A stretch of 64,000 bases of DNA from NCBI GenBank assembly GCA_030063045.1, contig JAQSEB010000097.1:310001-374000 (forward strand), written 5' to 3'. Below the pieces are notes generated by a model. That model made no database searches. It was not told the DNA's origin and was given only the letters and a program-made list of their open reading frames with translations. Of the stretch, positions 48,491-60,881 are shown one piece after another (the first letter of the stretch is position 1; every line of letters begins with the position of its first letter). The DNA is from Pratylenchus scribneri. Taxonomy: Eukaryota; Nematoda; Chromadorea; Rhabditida; Pratylenchidae. The position numbers were made by a program, and so were the translations under genes.

Positions 48491-48905
48491 CAGTGCTGCG
48501 CATCAGCTATTTTGAGCCCCGGCCCCGGCCCCCAGCCCCGGAGCTTAACACCTGGCCCCGGCCCAGCTCCTGGGCCGGCCCCGGACAAATAGTAAAAAAA
48601 AATTTTTGGCTTTAAAATTTTGAAAAATTCTTTAAATTCAAAGAAAAAATTTTAAATTATTTAATGTATTTTTAATTTTTAGTTATCAATCCTCGAAATA
48701 AACGATATTTCCATTATTTCATTTTAAAAAATATAATTTAACCCTTCAAAATAATGACCATAATTTTCGATAAACACGGGGCCGGCCCGACCCTCAAAAA
48801 GTCAGCCCCGGCCCCGAGCCCCGGGTTTTCAGGATCTCAGCCTCGGCCCTAGCCCCAACCCCGGGGCTGGCCCCGGAGCCAGGGCACGGGGCCCGCGCAG
48901 CACTG
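48491..48905. mobile_element. hAT-like MITE, 415 bp, with CCCCGG-rich interior
   Basis: Termini CAGTGCTGCGC and GCGCAGCACTG are perfect inverted repeats. The flanking eight bases ATTGCAAG (48483-48490) and GTTGCAAG (48906-48913) agree at seven positions, an 8-bp duplication as hAT elements make. The interior is strongly CCCCGG/GGCCGG-rich against an AT-rich background. No ORF. Confidence 0.85.
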
Positions 48906-48913
48906 GTTGCAAG

Positions 48914-49208
48914 CTCATAAAAAATACTCAAAAACGCCGTTTCCGGGTCCGAATTTATTAAGAAACTTTTTAATTTTCTTAAGTTTAGGAAATTCGCTGA
49001 TAATTTGGTATACTTTTCTTCAAACCCAGATAGATTCAGCAGTAGAGCTCAATCGAATTGTACCAATTCGAATTGATTAGATCAAAAATCCTATCTACTA
49101 TATAAAAATTTTACCAAAAAATTATTGAATTTTTAATTTGTTTTATAAATAAATTAGTTTAAGAATTTAAAAATTTTTAACGAGAAGGTACATTTACCTC
49201 AACCAATA
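48914..49208. other. no gene seen
   Basis: AT-rich spacer between the MITE and the 3' end of the minus-strand mini-exon gene. Confidence 0.5.
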
Positions 49209-51235
49209 TTATGGAATCAGCATTTTGTAGTCACCATTTTCCATATTCTTTTGATTCAACGTGCATAGATCTTTCTGGCAATTAACAGCCTCATATTCCT
49301 AATAAAATAATTTATATCATAGATTAATTTTTTGAATATTACCTCGTACTGAACACAAAGATCTTTGTTTTTTTTTTTGCAGTTTCCAACGGAGCATGTT
49401 GGTTTGCAATTTTTCCTCCCATTGGCCAGATCTCAATTCAAATTTCTGTGAATTGAAAATTTTATTTCATTTTAAAATTGATTATAAACCTTTGTAACCA
49501 TTGATTTAGCAATTGCCTCCAGAGTTCACATTCCATTTTCAGCTCGTTATAAAGAGCGCATTCTGCCATTTTCTGAAATACTATTTGATTTAATTTTTAA
49601 TGTCATTTTCAAATTGATCTAGATAACTATCAAAATCATCTTAGGATTATTGGATTTATTAGAAAGTATTCATCCTAGTAAATAACCTCTTTTTGAGCCA
49701 GTGTCCATTGAGAGACAATGGTTACAGTAGTAGATCAGATCGTTGATATGATTTCCTAAATAATTTCATTTGAATTTTGCTTAATTCTTAAAAACCTGGT
49801 GAATTTGATAGCAGTTTAAAGGCTAATTGTCACATTAAGATCTGCGCTGGCAGTTGATTCAGCATTTTTAGTCCTAAATTTGTTAAAATTTAATTTTAAT
49901 ATTTGTACAAATTTAAACCTGTTAAATTGTCTTATCAAATTTTTGGTTAGATCCCACATGTTCCCTTTTGTTCATGTTTTTTAAATTTATTTTTATTGGT
50001 TAAAACAGTTTCTGAAAAAATTAACCTGCTCAATTTGGATACCATTTCTGATGCAAACCATTATTTTTGATGCCATTTGGTCCGTAGTTGCTGTGAATGT
50101 TTGATTTTTTAATTATTTTGATTTAGAATAGGTAAACCTATGCAAAAGGTTCCACTCAATGCCATTGCCACATCAAGATCTGGGCGGGGAATTGATTCAT
50201 CGTTGCAATGGTGGTCATGAATATGTTAAATATAAATTTTTTACAAATATTAACCTGGGTAAACCTGTGCAAATGGTTCCACTCAATGCCATTGCCATGT
50301 CAAGATCTGAGCGGCAATTGATTCATCGTTGGTTGTCATGAATGTGTTAAATTTAATTTTTGTACAATAACTTGGATAAACCTGTGCAAATGGTTCCACT
50401 CAATGCCATTGCCACGTCATGATCTGGGCCGGCAATTGATTCATCGTTGCTTTGGTCCTTGTTGTAATTAACTTTGTTTAATTAATTTTGCTTATTGATT
50501 TTTAAAAGGTAACCTTTGCAAACATTTCCATCAGATCTTGCCTATTATGTTGCACATTTTCATTATTCGACTGTCCTGAAAATTTATAATTTAGTTTTTA
50601 TTTCTATTTAAATATTACCTACGTCGATATTTCAACAAGATCTTTGCCAGCATCAGGCTAAACATGCATCATGAAATTGTTGCTATGGCCTGTTTGAATA
50701 TTTTTATTTATTTATTAAATTGACTTATATTAACTTTTGAAATTGCTTACAAGCTTTTAGCAATTAGGTGCTTTTTCCTTAATTGACTCATCCTTATGTT
50801 CTTAAAATTTAGATTTTATTTTTTATCTGATCAGATATTTCCTCAAAAAATCAGCACCATTAATTGATTGAACTTGTTTAATGAGACGCTTGGCATAATG
50901 TGAGATCTTAATGTAAAATTCCAGATGTCTTCAAATTTTTCGTTTCGCATACATTTCCTAATAATATATATATCTTTTACTATAATTTATAAACAAGTTT
51001 ATTGAGAACAAAAACTTTTAAAAATCTTCATCATATGGTTATTTATTATAAACTAGATGCTCAACAAATTAAGTAACCTATTAATATTTTTAGAAATAGT
51101 TAATTGTTTTTATTATAAATCTTTTTTCTCTAAATAAGTGGGGAATAGAAACCTCAAGATCTTCAAGTTTGTTCATGATGAATCTCTCGTTTTGGTCAGC
51201 AAATATGCATTCTTTGGCATCGCAATTTTGGAAAT
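49209..51235 (-). CDS. unrecognised minus-strand gene of short cysteine-bearing exons (probably damaged)
   Basis: Three last exons fit in phase: 49572-49490 (MAECALYNELKMECELW), 49445-49343 (CSVGNCKKKNKDLC) and 49298-49209 (NCQKDLCTLNQ, then stop). An in-frame TGA interrupts the 49445-49343 exon near its start. Upstream, a likely first exon at 51233 back to about 51150 begins MDFQNCDAKECIF and ends LEDLE before GTTTCT. Between them lie repeated mini-exon cassettes with an AGATCT core. The shared theme is NC..(K)DLC. No family recognised. With one premature stop it may be a pseudogene. Confidence 0.45.
50030..50470 (-). repeat. tandem mini-exon cassettes (about 110-120 bp each)
   Basis: Three well-preserved copies (about 50140-50235, 50255-50345, 50370-50465) each contain, on the minus strand, GATGAATCAATT, CAGATCTTGA, GGCAATGGCATTGAGTGGAA and TTTGCACAG before GTTTA, so each carries an acceptor-like and donor-like border. 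More decayed copies lie near 49800-49870, 50630 and 51160. Similar cassettes occur on the plus strand at 51.8-52.1 kb. Confidence 0.65.
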
Positions 51236-51666
51236 CCATAATTTGCAAAAGGATTTTATAAATTTAAAAAATAAGCAAACCTCATTGCAACATATTTGTC
51301 TTGATGCATTTTAATCGATAACAAACTATTTGAGTAATGTGTATTATTTATTATTATAAGATCTTAATAAAAAAAATTGGGAAGCGAGAAAGTTATATTC
51401 TATGTCCAATAAATATCTTTTATCAAAAAATATCTGATCTTTTATATTAGAGATTTTTCAAAGAATAACTGCAATGCAATGTGTATGCATCTGATTTTTC
51501 CTAGGCCGAATTTATTGTAACATTTTAATTGCGATATCAATTTCCAAATTGTAATTACAATATTTAAATTGAACTGTTTTATTATATTTTTAGAATTTGC
51601 ATAATTTAGAGACCAAATTGAAATAATTATTTTACAAAATTCCGGGACAATTCGGCTGTGGAACTC

Positions 51667-52196
51667 ATGGCCATGATCAAAATTTTGGTGAATCAAATTA
51701 ATAGGTTTTTTGAACAAATAAATAAATTGAAATTTAAACAAATTCATGAAGACCACAACAACGGCGAACCAGCTGGCGTTGAAGATCTTGGTGTGGCAGA
51801 AAATGGAATTCAAATAAAACAGGTTTATTTTTTTTTATAAATTTACAAAGTAAAAACCAAAATTAATTCTAATTCAGGACCATCAGAATGTTGAATAAAT
51901 GGCACCTGAAGGCCGTGAATTGGGTGAACTTATTTAGCAGGTAAATATTGTAAAAATGTAAAAATAATTTATTAAAAAATTCAGGATGACCACGTCAAAG
52001 TTGCGCCAAATGGCGGCGAAGATCTCAATGTCACACGCGGTTCTGGTAATGTCAATGAAAATGCACAGGTTTATTTTTTGTAATACAATTGATAAAGAAA
52101 AAAGATTTAGCAAAAAGTCAATGACGTAACCATCGAGCTGTCCGACACCACCATACCATCGATCTTTCTTCAGATACCGCAGACACCAAGGCCAAG
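51667..52196 (+). CDS. plus-strand mini-exon gene fragment, possible 5' part of the legumain locus
   Basis: An ATG at 51667 opens an exon to 51822 with a helical start (MAMIKILVNQINRFFEQ) and a GVEDLGVAENG segment ending CAG before GTTTAT. A related exon, 51985-52068, has DDHVKVAPNGGEDLNV and also ends CAG before GTTTAT, and another may follow at 52111-52196. A weak exon (51879-51940) between them has a stop in one frame. The EDL(G/N)V units look like copies of one cassette. No signal peptide. It may supply the N-terminus of the legumain gene directly downstream or be independent. Confidence 0.4.
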
Positions 52197-52259
52197 GTTA
52201 ATTTTTATTAAATTAATTATTTACAAAAAAAATGAGAAAATTTTTTTTTGCCGAGAGAT

Positions 52260-52320
52260 TTGGGTTCTTTTGCAGAGAGATTGAGTTCTTTTGCCGAGAG
52301 ATCGGTTTTTTGATTATAAT
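52260..52320 (+). repeat. short tandem repeat before legumain exon 1
   Basis: Three copies of TCTTTTGCCGAGAGAT-like sequence (TTTTTTGCCGAGAGATT, TTCTTTTGCAGAGAGATT, TTCTTTTGCCGAGAGAT). It occupies the position where the missing upstream legumain exon would be expected. Confidence 0.7.
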
Positions 52321-52368
52321 TTGTTAGTGCTTGATCCTAGAAACCTAAATCTTATACCTATTTTATAG

Positions 52369-54965
52369 AGCTCATCGAAATATGGGGGTCAATTATGCTT
52401 CACAGGTAATAAATAATGAAAATTTTAAATAAATATTAAAAAATTTAACCTTAAAAAATTTTTTTTTTAGGCAGGCATTTATCATGCTTGGCACATTCTC
52501 CGTGACCATGGCGTTGATCCAGAAAATATTATTCTAATGGCCTATGATGATATTGCCAATGATTCAGAGTCGATTTTATCATCCATCACTCATTTATAAT
52601 TATTGTATTTGTTTTTAAAGGAATCCGCATCCGGGCAAAGTTTTCAATGACCCAAAAGGCATTGACTTTTATGCAGGTAAAAAAAAGATACTTAATATGA
52701 ATTTGAAAATGGCAAAATTTTTAAAGCAAACTATTTGAATTAGCAAAATAATATTTTAGGACAAAAATTCTACAAAAAATTTTTTAATAATTTTTAGGCC
52801 AAATATCTTGGTCAATATTAAGTTTTATTTGATTATGAATAAGTTTATAGATTTAGGCTAAAAGGCTGGTTATGATAGTCTTTTAAAAAAGCGCATATTG
52901 ATTTTGACCTCAAAAATGCTATTTTCCCAATCAAAATTTGCCAATTAATTTCATTTTTGTAAATACATATTAAATTAATGAATAAATATATTTTTAAAAA
53001 AAGGTGTTAAAATTGATTATCGTGGGAAAGATGTGAACGCCGACAATTTTATGGCAATTTTGCAGGGCGACTCTGAAAAAACCAATGGAAAACCAGTGTT
53101 GAATAGGTAATGAAAAAAAAGGGATTAATGAGAAATTTTTAATAATTTTCTACAAAATTCAGTACCGAAGATGACAATGTTTTCATCTATAATTTGCAAC
53201 ATGGAGGCCATGGCATTTTGGGTTTTCCAAGAGGACTTGTAAGATTTTTTGGCAAATAGCCATATTAAATTTGTATCAATTAATTTTTCAGTTGACCCTA
53301 AAAGATTTGAAAACAACACTGACAAATATGAATAACAAGAAAATGTACAAAAAGATGGTATACTATTTGGAGGCATGTTTATCCGGATCAATGTTCGAGA
53401 GTTGGTCAAATGAATTGGAACAAATGAACAGTCAGGAATTACTTTCTTAAAAATATTCACAAAAGAATTATTACAGTATATGCGGTGACATCTTCAAATG
53501 GAACAGCACCGAGCTGGGGCTTTTATTGTGATGCTGTTCGATCTGACCCAAAAATAAGTTGCATTGAATGTCATGAACTGGCTCCAAATGCTTGTCTTGG
53601 CAGTGATTTCAGTCGTAGTTGGATGTTGAATGTGGATTATTTGGTAAAAGTTTTGAAATTTTTAGTGTGACGTGTTACTTTAAATTAATTAAAAATGCAA
53701 ATTTGTTGTTAAAAAGGGTATAAAATAAAAGATTGATTAATTTTACAACATAATGATTGAAGCAGTATGATACACTAAAAATTGGAATAAAAATCAAAAT
53801 ATTCTGAGACTTTTAATCAGAATCAAAATGAATGGAAACAACGCAAAAATCAGAATTATTACCGGAATGGAAAAACGAATTATTTGGAATACCATAATTT
53901 TCATTTCATTAAATCAAAATTAATTCCGTTTTTTATTCCCTTTCCTTTTTCTACATTTTTAATAATGTATTATTAATTCAACAATTTTACATTTTTTGAA
54001 GTAACTCAATAACATTTATTATTATTATTATAGTTAGAGATAAGACATAAGATAATACTTTATGCAATCTATGTGATTAATTCTTAATTTTAATTTATTT
54101 TGAAAAATGTAAAAATAGTTATTTGTAATCATCAAGTTTCATATCGGAATAGAATAAATTTGGCATTTTAGTCAATGATCATGAAAAATTTTTTAATTAA
54201 CCATAAAAATTTCGCTTTAAATTGTACTTTTAGCCCGATCTGAGTTTGCAAACGATTGGAAAGGAAACGGAATACGCCAAAATGGGAACAATGTTCAGTC
54301 CCGTGCATGAATTTGGGAATATGGAAATTAAAAAAGATAAAATTTCGGAATTTATGGGCAGCAAATTAGGCCGTCAACCTTATAAAAAGAATAATTTGAC
54401 ATTGTCGTCACAAAATTATCCTGCTGTTCCAATAAGGTAAGAAAAAATAAAATAATTAATTAATAAATATTTTCATTCTAGTAATGACGCTGAAATGTTC
54501 ATTAAATCACGAATAATGCGAGGGGATCAGGCAGCTGTAAAAGAGCTTGAATTGCTTCACATGGTTGGATTTCTAATTAAAAATTTATTTTAAATAAATT
54601 GAATAAATTTAAGCGTCGCCAATATTTTGATGGACAAATGGAAATGTTGGCCGATCATTTGTTGACACCAAAATCATCGGCCACAATTCGTCATCGTGTG
54701 TTGAATGAGAATGAAGGTAGGATTAGTCGAATGGATTGCCATCATCAAGTCATACATCATTTAATCAAAAATGCTTCAATTTGGCAAAGGTTAATAAAAA
54801 AAAAAAAGAATATTGATTTTAATAAATTTATTCCAGAATCAATATGCAATTACAAAATCATTCATTTTGAACAATTTTTGTGAAATTGGCCTTCCAATTG
54901 AAAGAATTATTTTGGAATTGGACAAACAATGCGCAAATTTGAAAATAACAAATGGCATTCAATGA
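52369..54965 (+). CDS. legumain-like (asparaginyl endopeptidase, C13) gene lacking the usual N-terminus
   Basis: Exons: 52369-52405, 52471-52568, 52621-52676, 53004-53106, 53163-53238, 53292-53430, 53477-53643, 54234-54436, 54482-54563, 54614-54789 and about 54.84 kb-54965. Landmarks: YHAWHILRDHGVDPENI, LMAYDDIAN, NPHPGKVFND, YNLQHGGHG with the catalytic His, YYLEACLSGSMFE with the catalytic Cys (family consensus ACESGS; here E is L), IYAVTSSNG, then prodomain exons ending with CEIGLPIERI. Legumains cleave after Asn, in lysosomes or gut. The strand that normally precedes (VxxAGSxGW) was not found upstream. One donor (GTCAGG at 53431) is weak and the last intron does not keep phase, so the gene may be damaged. 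Confidence 0.8.
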
Positions 54966-55248
54966 AGAAATTAAAGAAGAAAGCTTTAATGAATAAAAGA
55001 TGAATAAATGAGAAATGTTGCTTAATTAAATCATCATTTATTTCTCCTTTTTTTTCCGTATATGTACCAATTTTCTCTCTGAATAAATATTTAAAATATC
55101 CATGATTAAACATATCAAACGTTGAAATTACTTTTATTCTCATTTCATTATTCATCAATATTATATTATTAAAAAGATATTGAATATTTCACATTTTGGG
55201 AATCCATTTTTATGAAATTGTAATAATTCGATAGCGTCTTCTCCTTCT

Positions 55249-57811
55249 TTAGATATATTTATCGAAAAAGCTGATCGAATTTTGCAAGAAAATGGAAACA
55301 ATTTTTTTTGTGTTATGCAAAAGTAGAACACCTCGAATATGATTAGACCTAGGCCCATATAAGCCAGTGGCATTAAGAAAGGTAAAAAGCAATGAGTCCA
55401 TATCTTTGCTTTTCCAATTTTCACTATAAATGGAAAACAAATTATTTATTTATTTTTTAAGGGCGTTATTTGACTAATGATATAATATAATAACACCTAC
55501 CTTAATATTTTCATGCCAATATCGCGTTTTTCTGCAGTCAATTTTTTGGTAAAATTCATCCGATCTTCCATCAAATTAGTCTTTTTGAAACGAATAATAA
55601 TCAATTTCACTGGTAAATCAATGTCATTGATTTCAATAATATAATTTTTATTATAAATAGACGAATACCATTCTCGTTCATTCCATGGCTCCGTGATAAT
55701 TGTTTGATGAAAAAAACTAAATAAAAGATAAAAAATATTTAATATTTGTATTAAGAATGTTTTAAAAATTCGGAAATAATAATATTTTGTAAATCAATGA
55801 AAAATCATTAATAAATTTTAAATTAAACTTTAAAAAACAATTACCCGGGTGGGCCAATTTCATTCAGCTCTGTGCTAATTTTTGATGCCGTTTTATTCCA
55901 ATTGTTTGTATCGGATAAATCTGCACTTTTAGCTATTCTAATTGCCATTGCTCTTGGAATTGATGGCCAAGCATTATTCTATATATGAAAAAATTATTTT
56001 ATTGATTTTTTATGATTCCAATTTACCAAGTGGTATTCAATCCATTGTTGCGTTTGGGCGGTTATCTTATTGGTATATCCAACAGTTAATTTTGATAATA
56101 ATGATTCTCCCCCGCCTCTCAATTCCGAACAAATTCGATCTGTCATCAACTTGAAGATAATATTTACTAATTTAGATTTTTACATAAAATTTACCGCTCG
56201 AATAAGACCAATTGTGAAGATTTTTGCCAAATCATAAAGAGGCTTCCTTTTGAAATCATTATATTGTAGAATAGCCTTGGGCAAACAACTAAACTTAATT
56301 TTAGAAATTGGAATTCCAAATAGGATTTGAATCGATTTTCAATTACTTTCGTTTCGGTTAGAAATTTCGTCAATTTTTGGCACAAAGAAATTTCGGTATA
56401 AGATTTCCGAAAATTTTAGGACTACCGAAATTTCGATTTTCTAAAATTTTAGACCATCCGAAATTTCGGTTTTGCGAAAAATTGTTGGATCTTCGAAATT
56501 ACAATTTTCAATTTCCTTTTTTGAGTCATCGATCACATCCTTCTGATTCCAAATTTAAAAAAAAACAAACTATTTATTAATTCTCATATTCCACCAATCA
56601 TCGACGGTTGTAAATTCAACTGGAGAGCCAATAAGAATGCCCATTGCATTGAAATTAACACAATCGTTGCGCCGGCGACAATAAAAATAATCATTTATTG
56701 CTTTCAAATATTGAAATATTTATTTAAACATTTTTAGATTACTTTTATTTAAGCCAGCCAGGGCTCTTTTTGCTTCATTAATTTCCATCCACGTCAATTT
56801 AAACATAAATCCTTTAAAAGGAAGGATGTGAAAAATTGTTACATTCATTAAATTATAATAAATAAAATTACGTGTCCGCATCATCCAGTAAAATTCAAAT
56901 CGATACATGAAAAGTTCTTTAAATTCTAAAAGTTCTTCAAGTTCTTCTTTTGCATATTTATCCAATGGATCTAAAACTGCGGTTGCTAATGCGAAAATCT
57001 CGATTCCTTCCTGCATTTTTTGTGAATTTCGTTGACAAGTCCATTCCAAGTCAAAATTAAGTCTCTTCAAGAAAAAGTAAAAAATATTTATTTTACATTG
57101 AAAAATTACTAAAAGAATATCTCTCGGACTCCGTTCAAAGCATTTCCTTTTGAAATTTTTTTCGACAACTTTATTGCCGCCCAAAATAATCAATAAATTT
57201 AAATCAAAAGCAATCGACTCAAGTGGTTTCATGATAGATTAAAAAGTAATATTATTAATTTAATTAGTAATTAAATTTTAAATATTTTTAATCTAAATTT
57301 AATTAAATAATTTTTTGAAGCTTTAATAAATTTTAATTATTAAAATCCATCCGCAAATATTAATTTGGCAAATCCCTAAAAATATTTCAAAAAATCACTC
57401 ACATCTTCATACTCTTTCATGAGACTATACATATTATTTTGGTTCCTTATTTTTCTATATTTATCATATAGAGGCATAAAATGATCTTCCGTGAAATTTT
57501 TAGCAATTTCAATGGCTTTCCCCTTGTCAACACTACTTTCAAACTAAAATTCAATATAAAAATTTTAAATTATAATTAAAATCGACCTCTGTGCTATTCT
57601 CATCTTCTGTTATTTTTCGAATAATCGAAGCAATTGGCCCAACCATATTGAGGAATTCCATTGCATTTTCGTTTAGAAATTGGATTCCTTCTAATGGATT
57701 TTCATCAGAAGGTGATAATAACTCAGCAATTTTTGTATAAAGCTGGTCGACATCTATTGCTGGGAAGGAAATAAATTGGCATTTAAAATTTGAATAGGGA
57801 TTAGTGATCAA
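55249..57811 (-). CDS. unrecognised multi-exon nematode gene
   Basis: Minus-strand exons with good borders: about 57811-57585 (VDQLYTKIAELLSPSDENP, FLNMVGPIASIIRKI), about 57544-57404 (GKAIEIAKNFTEDHFMPLYD), parts of 57232-56745 (LEWTCQRNSQKMQEGIEIF, DKYAKEELEELLEFKELFM), about 56690-56590 (CRRRNDCVNFNAMGIL), about 56265-56195, 56149-56027, 55978-55845, 55716-55501 and 55423-55249 (FLNATGLYGPRSNHIRGV, stop). The first part is helical with a PIASII segment; the second is a mixed domain with two cysteines. No catalytic motif or known family recognised. The start codon was not identified with confidence. Confidence 0.6.
56285..56565. repeat. CGAAATTTCGG palindrome cluster in an intron
   Basis: Repeated GAAATTTCG / CGAAATTTCGG words (about 56367, 56387, 56428, 56459, 56496) forming local palindromes and an imperfect inverted repeat. 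It lies in an intron of the minus-strand gene and is probably a small foldback element. Confidence 0.55.
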
Positions 57812-58825
57812 TAGGACATGTATTTATGTGTAAAATTAGAGGTAATTTAGGAAAAATTGCTTCTAATTTAGGTAAAATGTCAGATGTTGGAACATGGTCT
57901 TTCGATTCGATGTATCTGTTTAGTTAATGAAATTTAAAACATATTAGACCTATAATTAAACTATTAGAACTTATATTAGGTAACACTAAATGAACCAAAA
58001 GAGATTTGTGTTTGAATAACCGATTAGCTCACATATTGAATAGATCTATTCTCCTGTCCTAATAATAAAAATTAGAAGTTGAGATTACCAACCAATATTA
58101 AAGCCCTGGCAATTCCTAAAATGTTAAGTTCCGAAATAATAGTCAATATTTTATATATTTTTGGTACTTAAAACATCATTTATTTTGCATATTATATATT
58201 TTTTGAATGTATAACTATGTGTCATAATTATCAATAAACAGATAAAATGTGTTAATTATTTCTTTTATTACCATTTTCTCCATTGCTATATTCTGACGAA
58301 TTGCATAAAATTTGTAAGGGAATAAGGATCAAAATTGTTGCCAAAATAAGGAATTTATGCATTTTTGTTTTTCAGAAAATAAACATTCTTTTTGGCAATT
58401 CTCAACTTTATTTATTTATTTATCTGAAAGAGTTTAATGAAAGTGGCCCATATTTTAGGGAATAAACATTCCACCCAACGAATTATGGATAGAAAAATTT
58501 AGCTGAAAATATACAATGAAATAAGAAATGTACTTTTTAAATTTTTAGGCTTATTATAATAAAGATGAGGTTGTTTTGGGCAGGCACATTATTTTAAATG
58601 GAAATACTAAAAATTACTAATTTTCATTTCCTTCTCAGCCAAAATTTAATATAGAATTTTTTAATTATTTTATATTTATTTTAATATTGAAAAGTTTGTT
58701 TAAAATTTCACATCAAAAATTAAATGATTGATGGGCCTATTCTTAATAAAAACTAGTTTTTAATTCATTTGGAAGGAATTGATTCTTTCATTCCAATTTT
58801 CAGTAATTAATTCGTTATTGCGAAG
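57812..58825. other. no gene seen
   Basis: AT-rich spacer between divergently transcribed genes; presumably holds the promoter and perhaps first exon of each. No repeat array recognised. Confidence 0.5.
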
Positions 58826-59713
58826 ATGGGAATTTTAAACCCATTGGCAATTCTCATTCCAATCGCTATATTCGTTACATCCTTTCCGGAATCGAGCAAT
58901 TCACAACGACCAAAGCCATATGTAAATTTATGAATAAATTTTTTATTATAGGATATGAAATAAAATTAGTGAATCAAAGTTCTTTAGAACGGATCAATTT
59001 TCAATTGATTCCAATTATATAATCCTGCTTGATTTAGATGAATTTATTAGAGGATAATTTAGTGGATTTGATTAAAAGCTGCAACTAATTATGATCGTAA
59101 AAAGGTAGTTAAATCAAATTTCTATCAATGCTTTAGATTTTTTGGTCGCCAGCTAGATTTTAGATCAAAAATGGCCATTCATCGAAAAATTGAAGCCAAA
59201 AATAGCCTCAGTCAATGGGAAATTGACATTTTATAAGGAAATTATGAAAATTCAGACAAAACCAGTAATTTGGTCAAAAGTCAGGAGATATCTGCTGATA
59301 AATCTGGACAGATAGAAACGCTGACTGAGTTAAATAATCGAAATTGGACATATTTGACATAATTTTGATTCAAAATGGACAATAGTCTACAGAATAATTC
59401 AATCGAATTTTTAAAAGTTTTTACTAATAATTTGAAAGTATGCCTAGATATTGCTCAATGCGCGTAGGCTCTTCATCCATTCATTAGCTAGCAAAATAAA
59501 GAGTAATTTACCCTCAATTAATTTCTTCTTTCTCTCCAGATCGAGCGAAATTTGTTCACATCGGAATGTGAAGCCCGATGCCAGGGCAATGCAAAATGTG
59601 CTAAAATTTGTGTCGAATGTTCCACTCGAGCTTGCCAATTGACTTGTATTCGGGACAATGCCAGCGCAAATTGCCGACAATGTGGCCAAGATTCGGTGCC
59701 AAAATGTGCATAA
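58826..59713 (+). CDS. small secreted cysteine-rich peptide
   Basis: Two exons: 58826-58921 and 59540-59713; 89 residues. Exon 1 is almost entirely a signal peptide (MGILNPLAILIPIAIFVTSF). The mature part has ten cysteines in 57 residues (CEARC, CAKICVEC, ACQLTC, CRQC, KC), enough for five disulfides, and no other domain. The pattern does not match a toxin or protease-inhibitor family that I can name. Small secreted Cys-rich proteins in parasitic nematodes are often effectors; that role is inference. The 618-base intron holds no recognised repeat. Confidence 0.75.
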
Positions 59714-60881
59714 AAGAAATGAGAGAAGGGGATAAAAAATTTAATTAGAAAAATTTTATTTTTTAATTAATAATTAATATTATAAATTTATCTTTATTTT
59801 TTGTGAATGAAACAGTAAATAGTAACAATTATGTTTTTAAAAATCTAAAATATTTAAAAAAATTTAAAAAATTCTTAAAGGCATCATCTATACAAAATAT
59901 TTCCTTATTAATTAGCCTCTAATTAATTAATATTTATCCAAAAATAAAATATTCACTTATTGTATTGATAAACTTTCCCACCCTGTTCATTTTTGTGAAA
60001 ATAGTTTATGTGTATTTTGTATTTTACGTATTACATGTTATTTGCAATATTCCAACATTTTCCCACACAAGATTGAACTTTTCGTTCCACAAATGAAATG
60101 ATGAGAAAACAATGGGCGAGCTTTTTTTCCTTCGCTATTCCTCATTATAATTCGGGAATATTTGCCATTTGATTTCTACTTTTTTGGCAACATTTTCCCA
60201 TAAGAGAGGAAGAGACCGTTGTAAAATAATTTCAGTGTCCCTTCCTTTTCCTCTTCTCGGTTTTCCATTTGGCCAAGCAGCAGGTGCATTTTTATTGATT
60301 TTTATAAAATTCGCGATTGTCAGCAGCATTTTCCCATTTACAAAAGAGACAGTATTGACAAATTTTATATAGCGAGGAAACTGGGACCCATTTTGAGTAT
60401 ATTCGTCCTTTATTTATCAAAAATCATATTAGGGACACGATAAAGTTAAAGTTAATGATTATTTGATTATGAATAAAATTTATTTTAAGCTTTGATTGAG
60501 AAAATTTGGGATTATTTCTTTTTTTATCAAATTTTAGTAAAACCATATTTTATATTTAACATTTCTCAACATTGACATAAAAAATTAAAAATTATCTTAT
60601 ATTTGGTTTAATGGGCAAAATTTAATAAGTAAAAAGCTATTCTGGGGTGAATGTACAAAATTCGGATGCACAAATGAGAATACCCACATACCCAGTTAGG
60701 GTTATGCACTTTATCGTTCCCTTTCTAATTTAAAATTGGATTCTAATTTTTAATTTAATTTGTTTTTTATATTTGAATTATTCGAGAAATGATAAAAATT
60801 AGAATTCCAAAGAATATATTTAGAAATATTTTTTAAAATTAAATTACTTTTAATTTTTTTAGAAAATTACATTCAATCGAA
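59714..60881. other. no gene seen; 5' flank of second nuclear receptor
   Basis: AT-rich. Two short overlapping frames on opposite strands near 60135-60372 show no domain and are not called. Confidence 0.5.

Noticed and set aside
60135..60372. Short overlapping frames on both strands
   Set aside because: No domain or exon borders; opposite-strand shadows.
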